NCBI GenBank assembly: GCA_016718825.1
Contig: JADKCL010000017.1
Coordinates: forward strand, 1-36,054
Reading direction: 5' to 3'
DNA from: Bacteroidota bacterium
Lineage (GTDB): Bacteria; Bacteroidota; Bacteroidia; J057; JADKCL01
Length of the DNA stretch: 36,054 bases
The notes under the pieces were generated by a model, which was not told the DNA's origin, made no database searches, and saw only the letters and a program-made list of their open reading frames with translations. The position numbers and the translations under genes are program-made. Within the stretch, counting starts at the first letter, position 1; every line of letters begins with the position of its first letter. Shown one piece after another: positions 7,154 to 15,488 of the stretch.

Positions 7154-8524
7154 TTAAAGTTCCTTTTCCCATAAAAGCTTTCCTGATTCTGTATCGAGGC
7201 ATGCCATGCGTAATTGGGAGACAAAAACGAGGTAATTTTTGGATACACCAGCCCATTCATAATCAAACTCGGGGTTTCCTTTGGAATAAACCTCTTCGAA
7301 TGCGCCAGCCTGATCGGCTTTGGAAGAATTGTGGTAGAATTTTGGCAAATGTGTTGTCCAAACAATCCTCCAACTGTTATTGGGGTCCAAATTTACACGG
7401 CTGATGAGGGTATGCGCGGTATCTGCGACAAGATTGGCATGATGCACGTAGACCGATTTGTCATCTGTACTGAGCAGGAAACTTCCCGAAAAGTGGCTTG
7501 ATGACCTTTTGGCATTTTCGAAGTCTCGTTGGGCATATTCGGCATCGCGTTTCAGATTAGTGGCATGGTCGTGGATGGCTCGTTGTTCCCAGCTCCATTT
7601 GATGTAATCAACTTCTTGCGTGGCTTCCGGATGCGCTGCCGAATAGATTTTGAGGCTGTCTTCCAAGGACTTCCAGCGATTTTCCATCGAATCCAGCTTG
7701 ATGATTTTGCGTTCGGCAGCCTTTTTCTGATCAAAATCCAAGAAAAACTTCCCAAACAGAAAGCTGATCTCCGCGCCGGATTTATTACCGAGATAGGAGA
7801 TTTCCGCCCGTGGATCACCATCAAGGTTCACACTCTTTTCATTGGAAAACTGTCCGGAGCCACTCAATGGGTCATTGTCCCAATCTGCATCGGGCATTTC
7901 TGCATCGGTTTTCTGTAGGACAAAAGTCTCTGGATCCATCTGGTATTTGAAACCGGCTTCGTCGGTAAGCACAATCCGCTGCGATTCATAATCCACTCCA
8001 AAATATTGGTCGATCAACGGCCAATCAGGTCTCGCCGGTTTGAAGGCATTCAAGCCGGGCATCTGCGAAAACTCGGTCCAAGTTTTGATCGGCGTGAGCG
8101 TTTTCGGGTTGCGGCAATGCAATCCGAGTTCGGGGTTGATGCTGAACATCCAAACTTTTCCGGGACTGATGCCCAGCACAGCATTGGCTTCCTCAATCAT
8201 TTCTCCGAGCGGCACACGGCCCACTTGCTCGCCAGTTTTGAGGTCGTAGCTGCTCAATCGATATTCGGTATAGCCGCTGATATGGGTCACACCATTTTCT
8301 GTGGATTTAGAATTAGCCTGAAAGATTGCTTCCTTGCTGATGACAAAATCGCCCTCCGGCCCAGAATAAATGACATTGACCACGATGTCGTCGGCACGGT
8401 CAGTCTCGAGGTCTTTGTGATAGCAGCCCGAAATACCAAAGACGATCAATAAGAATGCAATGCCCCAAACCGACGGTACCTTGGAGTAATTTCTTCGAAA
8501 AAAGCGGACTTTTTGAACTTCCAT
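7154..8524 (-). CDS. Lipoprotein with beta-propeller-like (PQQ/PA2928-like) repeats
   Basis: The protein has 456 residues. The basic N-terminus is followed by a hydrophobic segment and lipobox (L-I-V-F-G-I-S-G-C-Y), so it is probably anchored in the outer or inner membrane, facing the periplasm. Repeats of the type Y-D-L-K-T-G-E-Q-V-G-R-V and L-D-T-E-S-G-K-L-L-W-E-K-E-L (the C-terminus) are like blades of quinoprotein-type beta-propellers. A central 60-residue charged segment (about 270-335) looks helical (K-K-A-A-E-R-K-I-I, E-N-R-W-K-S-L-E-D-S-L-K-I). Family assignment to PA2928-like proteins is tentative. First gene of the operon with the secreted protein and D-amino-acid oxidase. The product's role is unknown. 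Confidence 0.75.
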   Translation of the reverse strand: MEVQKVRFFRRNYSKVPSVWGIAFLLIVFGISGCYHKDLETDRADDIVVNVIYSGPEGDFVISKEAIFQANSKSTENGVTHISGYTEYRLSSYDLKTGEQVGRVPLGEMIEEANAVLGISPGKVWMFSINPELGLHCRNPKTLTPIKTWTEFSQMPGLNAFKPARPDWPLIDQYFGVDYESQRIVLTDEAGFKYQMDPETFVLQKTDAEMPDADWDNDPLSGSGQFSNEKSVNLDGDPRAEISYLGNKSGAEISFLFGKFFLDFDQKKAAERKIIKLDSMENRWKSLEDSLKIYSAAHPEATQEVDYIKWSWEQRAIHDHATNLKRDAEYAQRDFENAKRSSSHFSGSFLLSTDDKSVYVHHANLVADTAHTLISRVNLDPNNSWRIVWTTHLPKFYHNSSKADQAGAFEEVYSKGNPEFDYEWAGVSKNYLVFVSQLRMACLDTESGKLLWEKEL

Positions 8525-8584
8525 AGCTGGGTCTTTTCGCGAATTTAGTTTGAAAATTTTAAGGATTCACAACGTCACAGCATA

Positions 8585-8615
8585 TTGCAATCGCCCTCTC
8601 GTTTATGTATATTTG
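8585..8615 (+). promoter_or_regulatory. Bacteroidota-type promoter for the zinc-ribbon gene
   Basis: TTG (8585-8587), a 20-base spacer and TATATTTG (8608-8615) match the TTG-N19..21-TAnnTTTG consensus at every position. The ATG at 8631 is 15 bases downstream, so the leader should be very short. Confidence 0.7.
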
Positions 8616-8630
8616 CTTAAACACCACCCC

Positions 8631-9160
8631 ATGAGCAAGTTTCACGCAGTTATTGGCAACCCTCGCTTGGAGCAACACTTCATCCACTTTGTGGGCTTCA
8701 AACATATGCACCGCCACACAAAAATGTACATTGACCCGACTTCGCAGTACGAACCGGAGCTTCAGGGAATGTACTACGAATCCATGCGGGATGGCGCTTT
8801 TGAGGATTTGAAACTTGCTTTGAAAAAGGAAGTCGATCTCAAACCCAAAGACAGCGAATTCAAAAGATCATTGATGCTGCGATTGAGGACGTTGTCGCAA
8901 GGCTGGGAATGGAGCTCATCATTCGGAAAACCAAGGAATTTCTCTGGCAAATGGAAGGCCGTGATCCGGTCGATGTTCCGCCTGCAGTTGCATATTTTCC
9001 AAAATCTGATGTCGCGCGTTGTCCAACCTGCGACCGCACGCGCTTGATTCTCGGCAAAGAGGATCTTCCGAAGGACATTTTTGAGACCTATCACGCGATT
9101 GGACTCGAAATGGAGGTGTTTTGGCTCTGCACAAAGTGCAAGCGGATCACAAATGAGTAA
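8631..9160 (+). CDS. Hypothetical protein with C-terminal zinc ribbon (one frameshift)
   Basis: About 177 residues after repair. ATG 8631 (M-S-K-F-H-A-V-I-G-N-P-R-L-E-Q-H-F) follows a well-matched promoter. Lengthening the A4 run at 8862-8865 by one joins the first part to I-I-D-A-A-I-E-D-V-V-A-R-L-G-M-E-L-I-I-R-K. The C-terminal third carries C-P-T-C-D and, 30 or so residues later, C-T-K-C-K, a four-cysteine zinc-ribbon pattern. The middle is helical and charged. I do not recognise the family. It is a single-gene unit, convergent with the DUF349 gene and sharing its terminator. The conserved cysteines show that the second frame is real coding sequence. Confidence 0.75.
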
Positions 9161-9213
9161 TACAGCGCAAATTCGTCCGCACTAAACGCTGGATGGTTTG
9201 ATCCTCATCAACG

Positions 9214-9250
9214 AAAAAACCGCACTACGCCGAGGCATAGTGCGGTTTTT
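9214..9250. terminator. Bidirectional intrinsic terminator
   Basis: ACCGCACTA (9219-9227) and TAGTGCGGT (9238-9246) form a perfect 9-bp stem, preceded by six A's and followed by T's. It can therefore serve both the zinc-ribbon gene (+) and the DUF349 gene (-). Confidence 0.85.
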
Positions 9251-9265
9251 CATTTTTACTTGGAA

Positions 9266-11590
9266 TTACTCCTCGCTTGCGGATTCCGAGGAATCACTTT
9301 GGGCTTCCTCGACCGCTGGAGCATCGACCTGCGGAGCCGCAGGTGTTTCCTCAACCGCAGCCTTGGATTCCACGACAGGAGCAGCCTTGGCTGTTTCCTG
9401 CGCAGACTTCATGTCCTTGAGCTTCTTCTTCAGTTTTTCGATTTCTGCCTTTTCGGAATCGATCTGCGCCTGAATTTGATTGCGAAGGCCATCACCGCTT
9501 TTCCCTTTTGAGATAAATAGGATATTGGTCTCGTAGGCTTCGACTTTTTCCTGGATGATTTGGATTTTCATCCGCATTTTCCGCATTTCATCTTCTGCGG
9601 GGTTGCTTGCAACCTGATCGCGACGGTCATTGCCACCGCGACGATCACCACCGCCGCCCTGACGGTCACCACCACCACGGCGTTCGCCGCCGCCTTGACG
9701 ATCACCACCACCGCGACGTTCGCCGCCGCCGCCACCACCACGGCGCTCACCGCCACCGCCGCCATAACCGCCACCATAACCGCCGCCGCCACGTGAGCGG
9801 GTCTTGTCATAGTACTGTGTGATGGCATCACGATAGGCACCGTTGATTTTGTCCTTCTGCTTGAAGGGCACGTGTCCCGTTTCTTTCCATTTTGCCGCAA
9901 TCGCCTCAAATTCAGCGCTGTGATCGCCTGGATTGTCGAGTGCCGCAATGGCTTCGACTTGGGAGATCAAGTCAAGTTTGATGGCCATGTTGTCCTCAAA
10001 CTCGCTTTTGCTCGCACTTACAGCAGCCGTTTTACGGTCAAAGAAGGTGTCGCAGGCTGTGCGAAAGCGCTTCCAAAGTTTGTTGGAATAGCGTTCGTGT
10101 ACCGGACCAATGGATTTCCATTCCTCTTGGAGTTGCTTGAGAATCTCCGTGGTATCCTTGAGGTGCTCATTGTTCATGACCGCTTCGGCCTTTTCACAAA
10201 TCGCAGTTTTCTTGATCAGGTTTTCACCGCGTTCTTCGTCAAATACCTTGAAGAATTCGCTTTTGCGTTGGAAGAAGTGGTCACACTCGGCGCGGTATTC
10301 CGTCCAGAGACTTTTGTTGGTCTCAATTGGGCCCGGGCCGATGGTTTTCCATTCGTTTTGCAACGCAAGCACCTCGTTGGTGACATCGGTCCAGTCTTTG
10401 GGGCGCTTGCCATCAAAGTCGTGATGGACTTTGATTTTCGCCAGAATGGCCTTTTTCTTGATCTCGTTTTCGACGCGCTGCTGATCCTGAAGCTCGTAAT
10501 AGCCGGAACGCAGTTCATAAAAACGATCCAAAGCATCGCGGAAGGCTGCATTCAGCGTTTCAACATCTTCACGTGGCACGTGACCGATGGTGCGCCAGTA
10601 TTCCTGAAGCTGCTTGACGCGCTCGCTGCGCTTGTTCCAGTCTTCGCGCGTGATTTGCTCCTCCGTCGGAATCAAGCCATCAACTTCGTCGACGACCCTC
10701 TTTTTTTCCTCGTGATTGTATTTGCGGTCCAGTTCCAGAAGTTCCTGATACTGACTACGCAATTTGTAGAAAATGTCGAGGTAGTGGCGATAGGTTTCGT
10801 TGAAGGACTGCAAGTCTTTTTGCAGCACCCAACCCACTTCGCGCCATTGGTTTTGAATATCGCGGACTTCTTGGATTTTGGTGACCTGTTCTTCGGTCAC
10901 GATCGCCTTGAGGCGCTCCAAGAGTTCTTTCTTCTTGTTGGAATTGTCTTCCTTTTCTTTTTCGCGCTCCGCATAGTAGGCCATACGCTTCTTGTTGAAG
11001 CGTGCCATGGCGGTGTTGAAGCGGCTCAGGAGTGCATGTTCGACGGTTTCAGGGTCGATCTTGGACTCAAAGCTCTTCTTGATGTTCGCAATTTTGGAAA
11101 CGAATTCGGCAACCTCTCCGCGTGTGGCGATGCTTTCCATCAGCAGGGTCAGCTCCTGCGGATTGGCTTTCTCGACAACACTGTCCAAGTTTTCCTCGTC
11201 ACCAAGGATTTCTTGCAACAACGAACTCGCAGCAGATTCGCCACGGTCTTCGGTGAATTCAATATGCGAGAAGTCATCTTCCTCGACTTCGGGGGTTCCG
11301 TCGCCACCTTCGTCAGTCAATTCGACATGCGCTACAGCAACTTTTTCCTCGGGTTCCACGATCGGATCCGGCTCGGGTGCCTCCTCAGGCACTTCGGGTT
11401 CCACAGCGGGAGTTTCAGGTTCAGGTGCTTCCACAGGAACTTCGGGTTCCGCGGGCGGCAAAATGATTTCTGGTTCGGGCTCAGCAATCGGCATTTCTGG
11501 CGAAACGTCGGGCGATGCGTCGAGATTCACGGACTCTTTTTCAGGGTCCGAGGGGGAGAGGTGCGGAAATTCCGTTTCAGGTACCATCAA
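9266..11590 (-). CDS. DUF349 multi-repeat protein with RGG-like region
   Basis: The protein has 774 residues. (a) An acidic Pro/Glu/Val-rich N-terminus of about 115 residues (E-P-E-V-P-V-E-A-P-E-P-E type repeats). (b) Five DUF349 repeats between about residues 225 and 590, each with the W-x-x-x-G core: Q-W-R-E-V-G-W-V, Y-W-R-T-I-G-H-V, E-W-K-T-I-G-P-G, E-W-K-S-I-G-P-V and K-W-K-E-T-G-H-V. (c) A 60-residue Gly/Arg-rich stretch with repeated E-R-R-G-G-G and D-R-Q-G-G-G units (about 9617-9797). (d) A coiled coil (residues 665-740) and an Ala/Glu-rich tail. No signal peptide, so cytosolic. DUF349 proteins are common in Bacteroidota but of unknown function. The RGG-like part suggests nucleic-acid binding, which is an inference. 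Downstream of lysS by 121 bases on the same strand. Confidence 0.9.
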   Translation of the reverse strand: MMVPETEFPHLSPSDPEKESVNLDASPDVSPEMPIAEPEPEIILPPAEPEVPVEAPEPETPAVEPEVPEEAPEPDPIVEPEEKVAVAHVELTDEGGDGTPEVEEDDFSHIEFTEDRGESAASSLLQEILGDEENLDSVVEKANPQELTLLMESIATRGEVAEFVSKIANIKKSFESKIDPETVEHALLSRFNTAMARFNKKRMAYYAEREKEKEDNSNKKKELLERLKAIVTEEQVTKIQEVRDIQNQWREVGWVLQKDLQSFNETYRHYLDIFYKLRSQYQELLELDRKYNHEEKKRVVDEVDGLIPTEEQITREDWNKRSERVKQLQEYWRTIGHVPREDVETLNAAFRDALDRFYELRSGYYELQDQQRVENEIKKKAILAKIKVHHDFDGKRPKDWTDVTNEVLALQNEWKTIGPGPIETNKSLWTEYRAECDHFFQRKSEFFKVFDEERGENLIKKTAICEKAEAVMNNEHLKDTTEILKQLQEEWKSIGPVHERYSNKLWKRFRTACDTFFDRKTAAVSASKSEFEDNMAIKLDLISQVEAIAALDNPGDHSAEFEAIAAKWKETGHVPFKQKDKINGAYRDAITQYYDKTRSRGGGGYGGGYGGGGGERRGGGGGGERRGGGDRQGGGERRGGGDRQGGGGDRRGGNDRRDQVASNPAEDEMRKMRMKIQIIQEKVEAYETNILFISKGKSGDGLRNQIQAQIDSEKAEIEKLKKKLKDMKSAQETAKAAPVVESKAAVEETPAAPQVDAPAVEEAQSDSSESASEE

Positions 11591-11643
11591 AATCAGATAG
11601 CGTTTCTACAAAAAACTAGTTGAACATGCACTAGATTCGACTT

Positions 11644-11651
11644 CAAATTTA
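11644..11651 (-). promoter_or_regulatory. Candidate -7 element for the DUF349 gene
   Basis: On the - strand TAAATTTG matches TAnnTTTG exactly, about 54 bases upstream of the DUF349 start. I do not see a clear TTG at the right distance, so this is a weak call. Confidence 0.35.
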
Positions 11652-11711
11652 ACGGGTTGTGGCGATTTTCACAGCCATCTTCTGAAATCTCTCCCAATGC
11701 AGTGGAAGATA

Positions 11712-13436
11712 TCACTTGGTCCAAGCCTCGACCGCCTCTTTTGCGGGGTTGGCTATTCCAAGTTTGTTTTTCTTGTTGAAGCCACACAAATCATTGTGGA
11801 GCTTGTTGGTGTTGGCGGACTTGAGGTCGGCAAGGCTGTTAATCCCGAGCTTGCGCAAGGGCTCCATCCATTCGACCGGTACGCCGGCTGAGGCAAATTC
11901 CTCGTTGGTGATCGCCTTGGCCTTCTTTTCCGGCTTCATTTGCGGGAAGAAAAGGACATCTTGAATCGAAGGTGAATTGGTCATGATCATCGCCAAACGG
12001 TCGATACCCACACCCAATCCTGCGGTAGGCGGCATTCCAAACTCCAGCGAACGCAGGAAGTCTTCGTCAAGCACCATGGCTTCGTCGTCGCCGCGCTTGC
12101 CCAGCTCGAGTTGCTCCTCAAAGCGCTCCCGTTGATCGATCGGATCGTTCAGCTCGGAGAATGAATTGAGCATTTCCTTGCCGTTGCAGATGGCTTCGAA
12201 GCGCTCGACCAATCCGGGCTTGGAACGGTGCTTCTTGGCCAATGGGCTCATTTCCAGCGGATAATCCGTGATGAAGGTCGGCTGGATGAGCTTGGGCTCG
12301 CAGGTCGCACCAAAGATTTCATCGATCAGCTTGGCTTTGCCCATGCTGTCGTCGGTCTCCACGCCGAGCTGCTTGCAGGCCAACAGCAATGCGGCTTCGT
12401 CCATTTCCGAAATGTCGATGCCGGTGAAATGCTGGATCGCTTCAAACATGGTGTAGCGCTTCCAAGGCCGCGCAAAGTTGATGTCGTGGTCGCCCACGCG
12501 CACAATTGTGCCACCCGTCACGTCCAAAGCGACCTTTTCGATCATTTCCTCGACGAGGTCCATCATCCAATAATAGTCCTTGTAGGCCACATAGAGTTCG
12601 ATTTGCGTGAACTCCGGATTGTGGAAGCGGGACATGCCTTCGTTGCGGAAGTCTTTGGAAAATTCGTAGACGCCATCAAAGCCGCCGACGATCAAGCGCT
12701 TGAGATACAGCTCGTTGGCGATGCGCAGGTACAGCGTCATGTCGAGCGTGTTGTGGTGGGTCTTGAAAGGACGCGCAGCAGCACCGCCATACAACGGCTG
12801 CAAAATCGGCGTTTCGACCTCCAGATAACCCTTCGCATTCAGGAATTCCCGCATGCTCTGCACCAGTTTGGTGCGCTTGACAAACGTTTCGCGCACCTCC
12901 GGGTGCACGATCATATCCAGATACCGCTGACGGTAGCGTTGCTCGAGTTCGGTAAAGCTGTCGTAAAGTTTGCCATCCTCAGCCTCCTTGCGGAAGATGA
13001 TCGGGCGAAGGGTTTTCGTGAGAATGCGGAAACTGTGAACGTGGATGGAAATTTCACCGGTTTGGGTGGTGAACACGTAGCCTTCGACGCCAATGATATC
13101 TCCCAAGGAAATGAGGCGCTTGAACACCTCATTGTACATCATCTTATCCTCGCCAGGGCAGATTTCGTCGCGGTTGACATAAACCTGAATCTGTCCCGTA
13201 GAGTCTTGAAGCACCGCAAAAGATGCCTTACCCATCACCCGTTTGGTGACAACGCGGCCTGCCAAACTGACTTTGGCAAAAGCGGCAGCATTTTCAGGTG
13301 TGAAATCGCGCAAAATTCCCTCCGCCGTCGCATTCACTTCATAGCCTTCTGCGGGAAAGGGTTCGATACCCAGGGCCCTTAACTCCTCAACCTCCTTGCG
13401 GCGCTGAAGCTCCTGGTCGTTCAACTGATGTTCCAT
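11712..13436 (-). CDS. lysS: Lysyl-tRNA synthetase, class II
   Basis: The protein has 574 residues and charges tRNA-Lys with lysine. It has an N-terminal OB-fold anticodon-binding domain (V-S-L-A-G-R-V-V-T-K-R-V-M-G-K-A-S-F). Class II motif 2 is F-R-N-E-G-M-S-R-F-H-N-P-E-F-T-Q-I-E (about residues 258-275), and motif 3 is G-L-G-V-G-I-D-R-L (about 472). A C-terminal extension of roughly 65 residues after the catalytic domain (E-E-F-A-S-A-G-V-P-V-E-W-M-E-P-L-R-K-L-G) resembles a helix-hairpin-helix segment and is usual in Bacteroidota LysRS. The start is ATG 13436 (M-E-H-Q-L-N-D-Q-E-L-Q-R-R-K); the open frame extends 12 codons upstream without family similarity. All key motifs are intact. Confidence 0.97.
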   Translation of the reverse strand: MEHQLNDQELQRRKEVEELRALGIEPFPAEGYEVNATAEGILRDFTPENAAAFAKVSLAGRVVTKRVMGKASFAVLQDSTGQIQVYVNRDEICPGEDKMMYNEVFKRLISLGDIIGVEGYVFTTQTGEISIHVHSFRILTKTLRPIIFRKEAEDGKLYDSFTELEQRYRQRYLDMIVHPEVRETFVKRTKLVQSMREFLNAKGYLEVETPILQPLYGGAAARPFKTHHNTLDMTLYLRIANELYLKRLIVGGFDGVYEFSKDFRNEGMSRFHNPEFTQIELYVAYKDYYWMMDLVEEMIEKVALDVTGGTIVRVGDHDINFARPWKRYTMFEAIQHFTGIDISEMDEAALLLACKQLGVETDDSMGKAKLIDEIFGATCEPKLIQPTFITDYPLEMSPLAKKHRSKPGLVERFEAICNGKEMLNSFSELNDPIDQRERFEEQLELGKRGDDEAMVLDEDFLRSLEFGMPPTAGLGVGIDRLAMIMTNSPSIQDVLFFPQMKPEKKAKAITNEEFASAGVPVEWMEPLRKLGINSLADLKSANTNKLHNDLCGFNKKNKLGIANPAKEAVEAWTK

Positions 13437-13594
13437 TGACAAAAAACAAATTTTGGCGCAATTTACAGACAATAATTGGTTTCGGGGAAGGAAATGCCAA
13501 TTTATCGGAGCGGCTTGAATGTGATTCCAACTGCCTCAGGATCGGGTCATCCGTGCAACTTTGTCGGGGAGGCAAGCTTTTTGTGCAAATTCAA

Positions 13595-13602
13595 TAGATT
13601 TG
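13595..13602 (+). promoter_or_regulatory. Candidate -7 element for the secreted hypothetical gene
   Basis: TAGATTTG matches TAnnTTTG and lies 57 bases before ATG 13660. No TTG is seen 19-21 bases upstream, so support is partial. Confidence 0.3.
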
Positions 13603-13659
13603 TGTCCGATTTCCGGGGGAAGAGGCTGGAATCGCACTTAAGAACGCACATAACTGAAA

Positions 13660-14265
13660 ATGAAATTGAGACTACTGTTGCTCCTTGGAGCCTTTTTATG
13701 CTTGCTTTTGCCGAACCTTCAAGCCCAGAAAGATACACTTGGTGCCTATTGCAATGTTTTTTATGTGACTTCTGATAAGCCAGACATTTTGCCGTTTTCA
13801 GATCAATGTTTTTTGGCTGATCAATATTCCGTGAAGGATCCAACGAATTTCAAGGCTTTGGGACCCGTCGAAGGCTCGATTTCCTTGTTTACGCAGTATG
13901 GATGGAGCATGCATTTTTACTTGCCAAATCCCAAAGAAAACGAACGTTTGGTGGTGAGCGCTCCTGTCAATTTGCTTGGGAAAGACCTGCAAATGAAACC
14001 GGGAACTTTTTTCATCACCCTTTCTGACAACCGCGGCGCGGGACGCTTGGATGAGCCTGCGGACAATGTCGATTTTGCTACGGTTAGCGGGAATGCAAAA
14101 GTGTTGGAATACGTTCCACAAACCGGGAAGATGCCTTATGCCCAATACAAGTTGCAAATGGACCTCCAATTCCGAAAGGTGGATCGGAGCGAAGAGGTTG
14201 CAAAATTGGTGGGTGAAACGATTCGCCTACGAATGGTGGTGATCATCGATCCCAAACTGGACTGA
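13660..14265 (+). CDS. Secreted hypothetical protein
   Basis: The protein has 201 residues. The signal peptide is M-K-L-R-L-L-L-L-L-G-A-F-L-C-L-L-L-P-N-L-Q-A-Q, with likely cleavage after Q-A-Q or A-Q. The mature part has two early cysteines (A-Y-C-N-V, Q-C-F-L) and beta-rich sequence (S-I-S-L-F-T-Q-Y-G-W-S-M-H-F-Y-L), and ends with an amphipathic strand (L-R-M-V-V-I-I-D-P-K-L-D). I do not recognise a family; it is likely periplasmic or outer-membrane associated. It stands alone between divergent lysS and the convergent pseudouridine synthase, whose stop lies 8 bases away, with no obvious hairpin between. Confidence 0.8.
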   Translation: MKLRLLLLLGAFLCLLLPNLQAQKDTLGAYCNVFYVTSDKPDILPFSDQCFLADQYSVKDPTNFKALGPVEGSISLFTQYGWSMHFYLPNPKENERLVVSAPVNLLGKDLQMKPGTFFITLSDNRGAGRLDEPADNVDFATVSGNAKVLEYVPQTGKMPYAQYKLQMDLQFRKVDRSEEVAKLVGETIRLRMVVIIDPKLD

Positions 14266-14273
14266 CCGAGTGG

Positions 14274-15383
14274 CTATTTCCCGCTGGCAGGCGGCGAAAT
14301 GTAGGTGTCACGGTAGGCACGCATTTTTTCGAGGGCTAGCTGAAAATCCTCAGGCAATTCGCTGTCAAAAAATACCTTTTTCCGTGTCTGCGGATGCACA
14401 AATCCGAGCGTACGCGCATGCAATGCCTGACGCGGCAAAATCTCCATCACGTTGGTGATGAAGGCATTCCATTTCGGTGTATGTGGATTGGCGAGGACTT
14501 CGTGGCCCCCGTAAAACCAGTCACTGAACAGGGTATGCCCAATATGCTTCATGTGCACCCTGATTTGGTGGGTGCGGCCTGTTTCCAGCTTGCATTGCAC
14601 CAAGGTGGCAAATCCAAACCGTTCCAATACCTTATAATGCGTGATCGCACGCTTGCCGAGTGAGCCATCGGTGTAGACCGTGAATTTCTTCCGGTCGCCC
14701 TTGCTCCGGCCGACGTGACCGACAATTGTCCCTTCGTCTTGTTTCACATCGCCCCAAACGATCGCATTGTAAAGCCGGTCGATCGTGCGTTCGTAGAACT
14801 GTCTTGCGATGAATTGATTGGAGAAATCATGCTTGGGAACTACGAGCAATCCGCTGGTATCCTTGTCAATGCGGTGCACAAGTTGCGGGAAAACCCATTC
14901 CTCACGCGGTGCCTCGAGGCGGTCTTTGTTGAGGTGAAACAGCAAACCATGCAACATGGTCCCCGTCCAATTGCCGACACCGGGATGCACGACCATGTTG
15001 GGCGTTTTGTTCACCATCATAAAATCGTCGTCTTCGTAGGCAATGTCGACAGGAATGTCTTCGGGTCCCAACTGCGGCGGCGGAGGATGTGGCAACATGA
15101 TCGTGACCTCATCGCCCGGCTTGACCTTGTAACTTGCCTTGATCACCTTGCCGTTGACGCGGACGCAGCCTGCCAAAGCCGCGTTTTTGATCTGCGTACG
15201 GCTTTTGTTCCGCATGAGCGAAAACAACCACTGGTCCAAACGCATGATCTTCTGACCCGGATCAGGCGTGAACTTTTTGTGCATGTACAGACTGTCCTCT
15301 TCCGTTCCCTCTTCAGGTCGGCTCTCATCGACATACGCGTCGTCGATGTCCAAATCAAATTCGAGGTCTTGGTCTTCTTCCAC
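14274..15383 (-). CDS. RluA-family pseudouridine synthase (RluD-like)
   Basis: The protein has 369 residues. An acidic N-terminus (E-E-D-Q-D-L-E-F-D-L-D-I-D-D) is followed by an S4 RNA-binding domain (R-L-D-Q-W-L-F-S-L-M-R-N-K-S-R-T-Q-I). The catalytic domain has the RluA motif H-R-I-D-K-D-T-S-G-L at about residue 168, with the nucleophile Asp near 171. Further blocks are L-E-T-G-R-T-H-Q-I-R-V-H and the C-terminal H-A-R-T-L-G-F-V-H-P. S4 plus RluA architecture with this spacing is that of RluC/RluD-type enzymes, which modify uridines of 23S rRNA. Which positions are modified cannot be decided here. Located 105 bases downstream of lgt on the same strand and may share its transcript. Confidence 0.93.
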   Translation of the reverse strand: MEEDQDLEFDLDIDDAYVDESRPEEGTEEDSLYMHKKFTPDPGQKIMRLDQWLFSLMRNKSRTQIKNAALAGCVRVNGKVIKASYKVKPGDEVTIMLPHPPPPQLGPEDIPVDIAYEDDDFMMVNKTPNMVVHPGVGNWTGTMLHGLLFHLNKDRLEAPREEWVFPQLVHRIDKDTSGLLVVPKHDFSNQFIARQFYERTIDRLYNAIVWGDVKQDEGTIVGHVGRSKGDRKKFTVYTDGSLGKRAITHYKVLERFGFATLVQCKLETGRTHQIRVHMKHIGHTLFSDWFYGGHEVLANPHTPKWNAFITNVMEILPRQALHARTLGFVHPQTRKKVFFDSELPEDFQLALEKMRAYRDTYISPPASGK

Positions 15384-15488
15384 TACAGTGCAAAGGCATT
15401 TGGGATGGCAAAAGTAGCGAATTTTTGCGTACCCTGCGGGAATTTTGCGGCGACAGCATTCGGGTTCTCCAAATCCCGATCAAACGGT

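Noticed and set aside
9607..9822. His/Arg-rich + strand frame in the G-rich repeat
   Set aside because: Artefact of reading the RGG codons on the opposite strand.
9872..11623. 583-codon open frame on the + strand opposite the DUF349 gene
   Set aside because: It is antisense to a protein with five clear DUF349 repeats; its hydrophobic low-complexity product is a mirror of the Glu/Lys-rich helices.
12228..13382. 384-codon + strand open frame opposite lysS
   Set aside because: Shadow of lysS.
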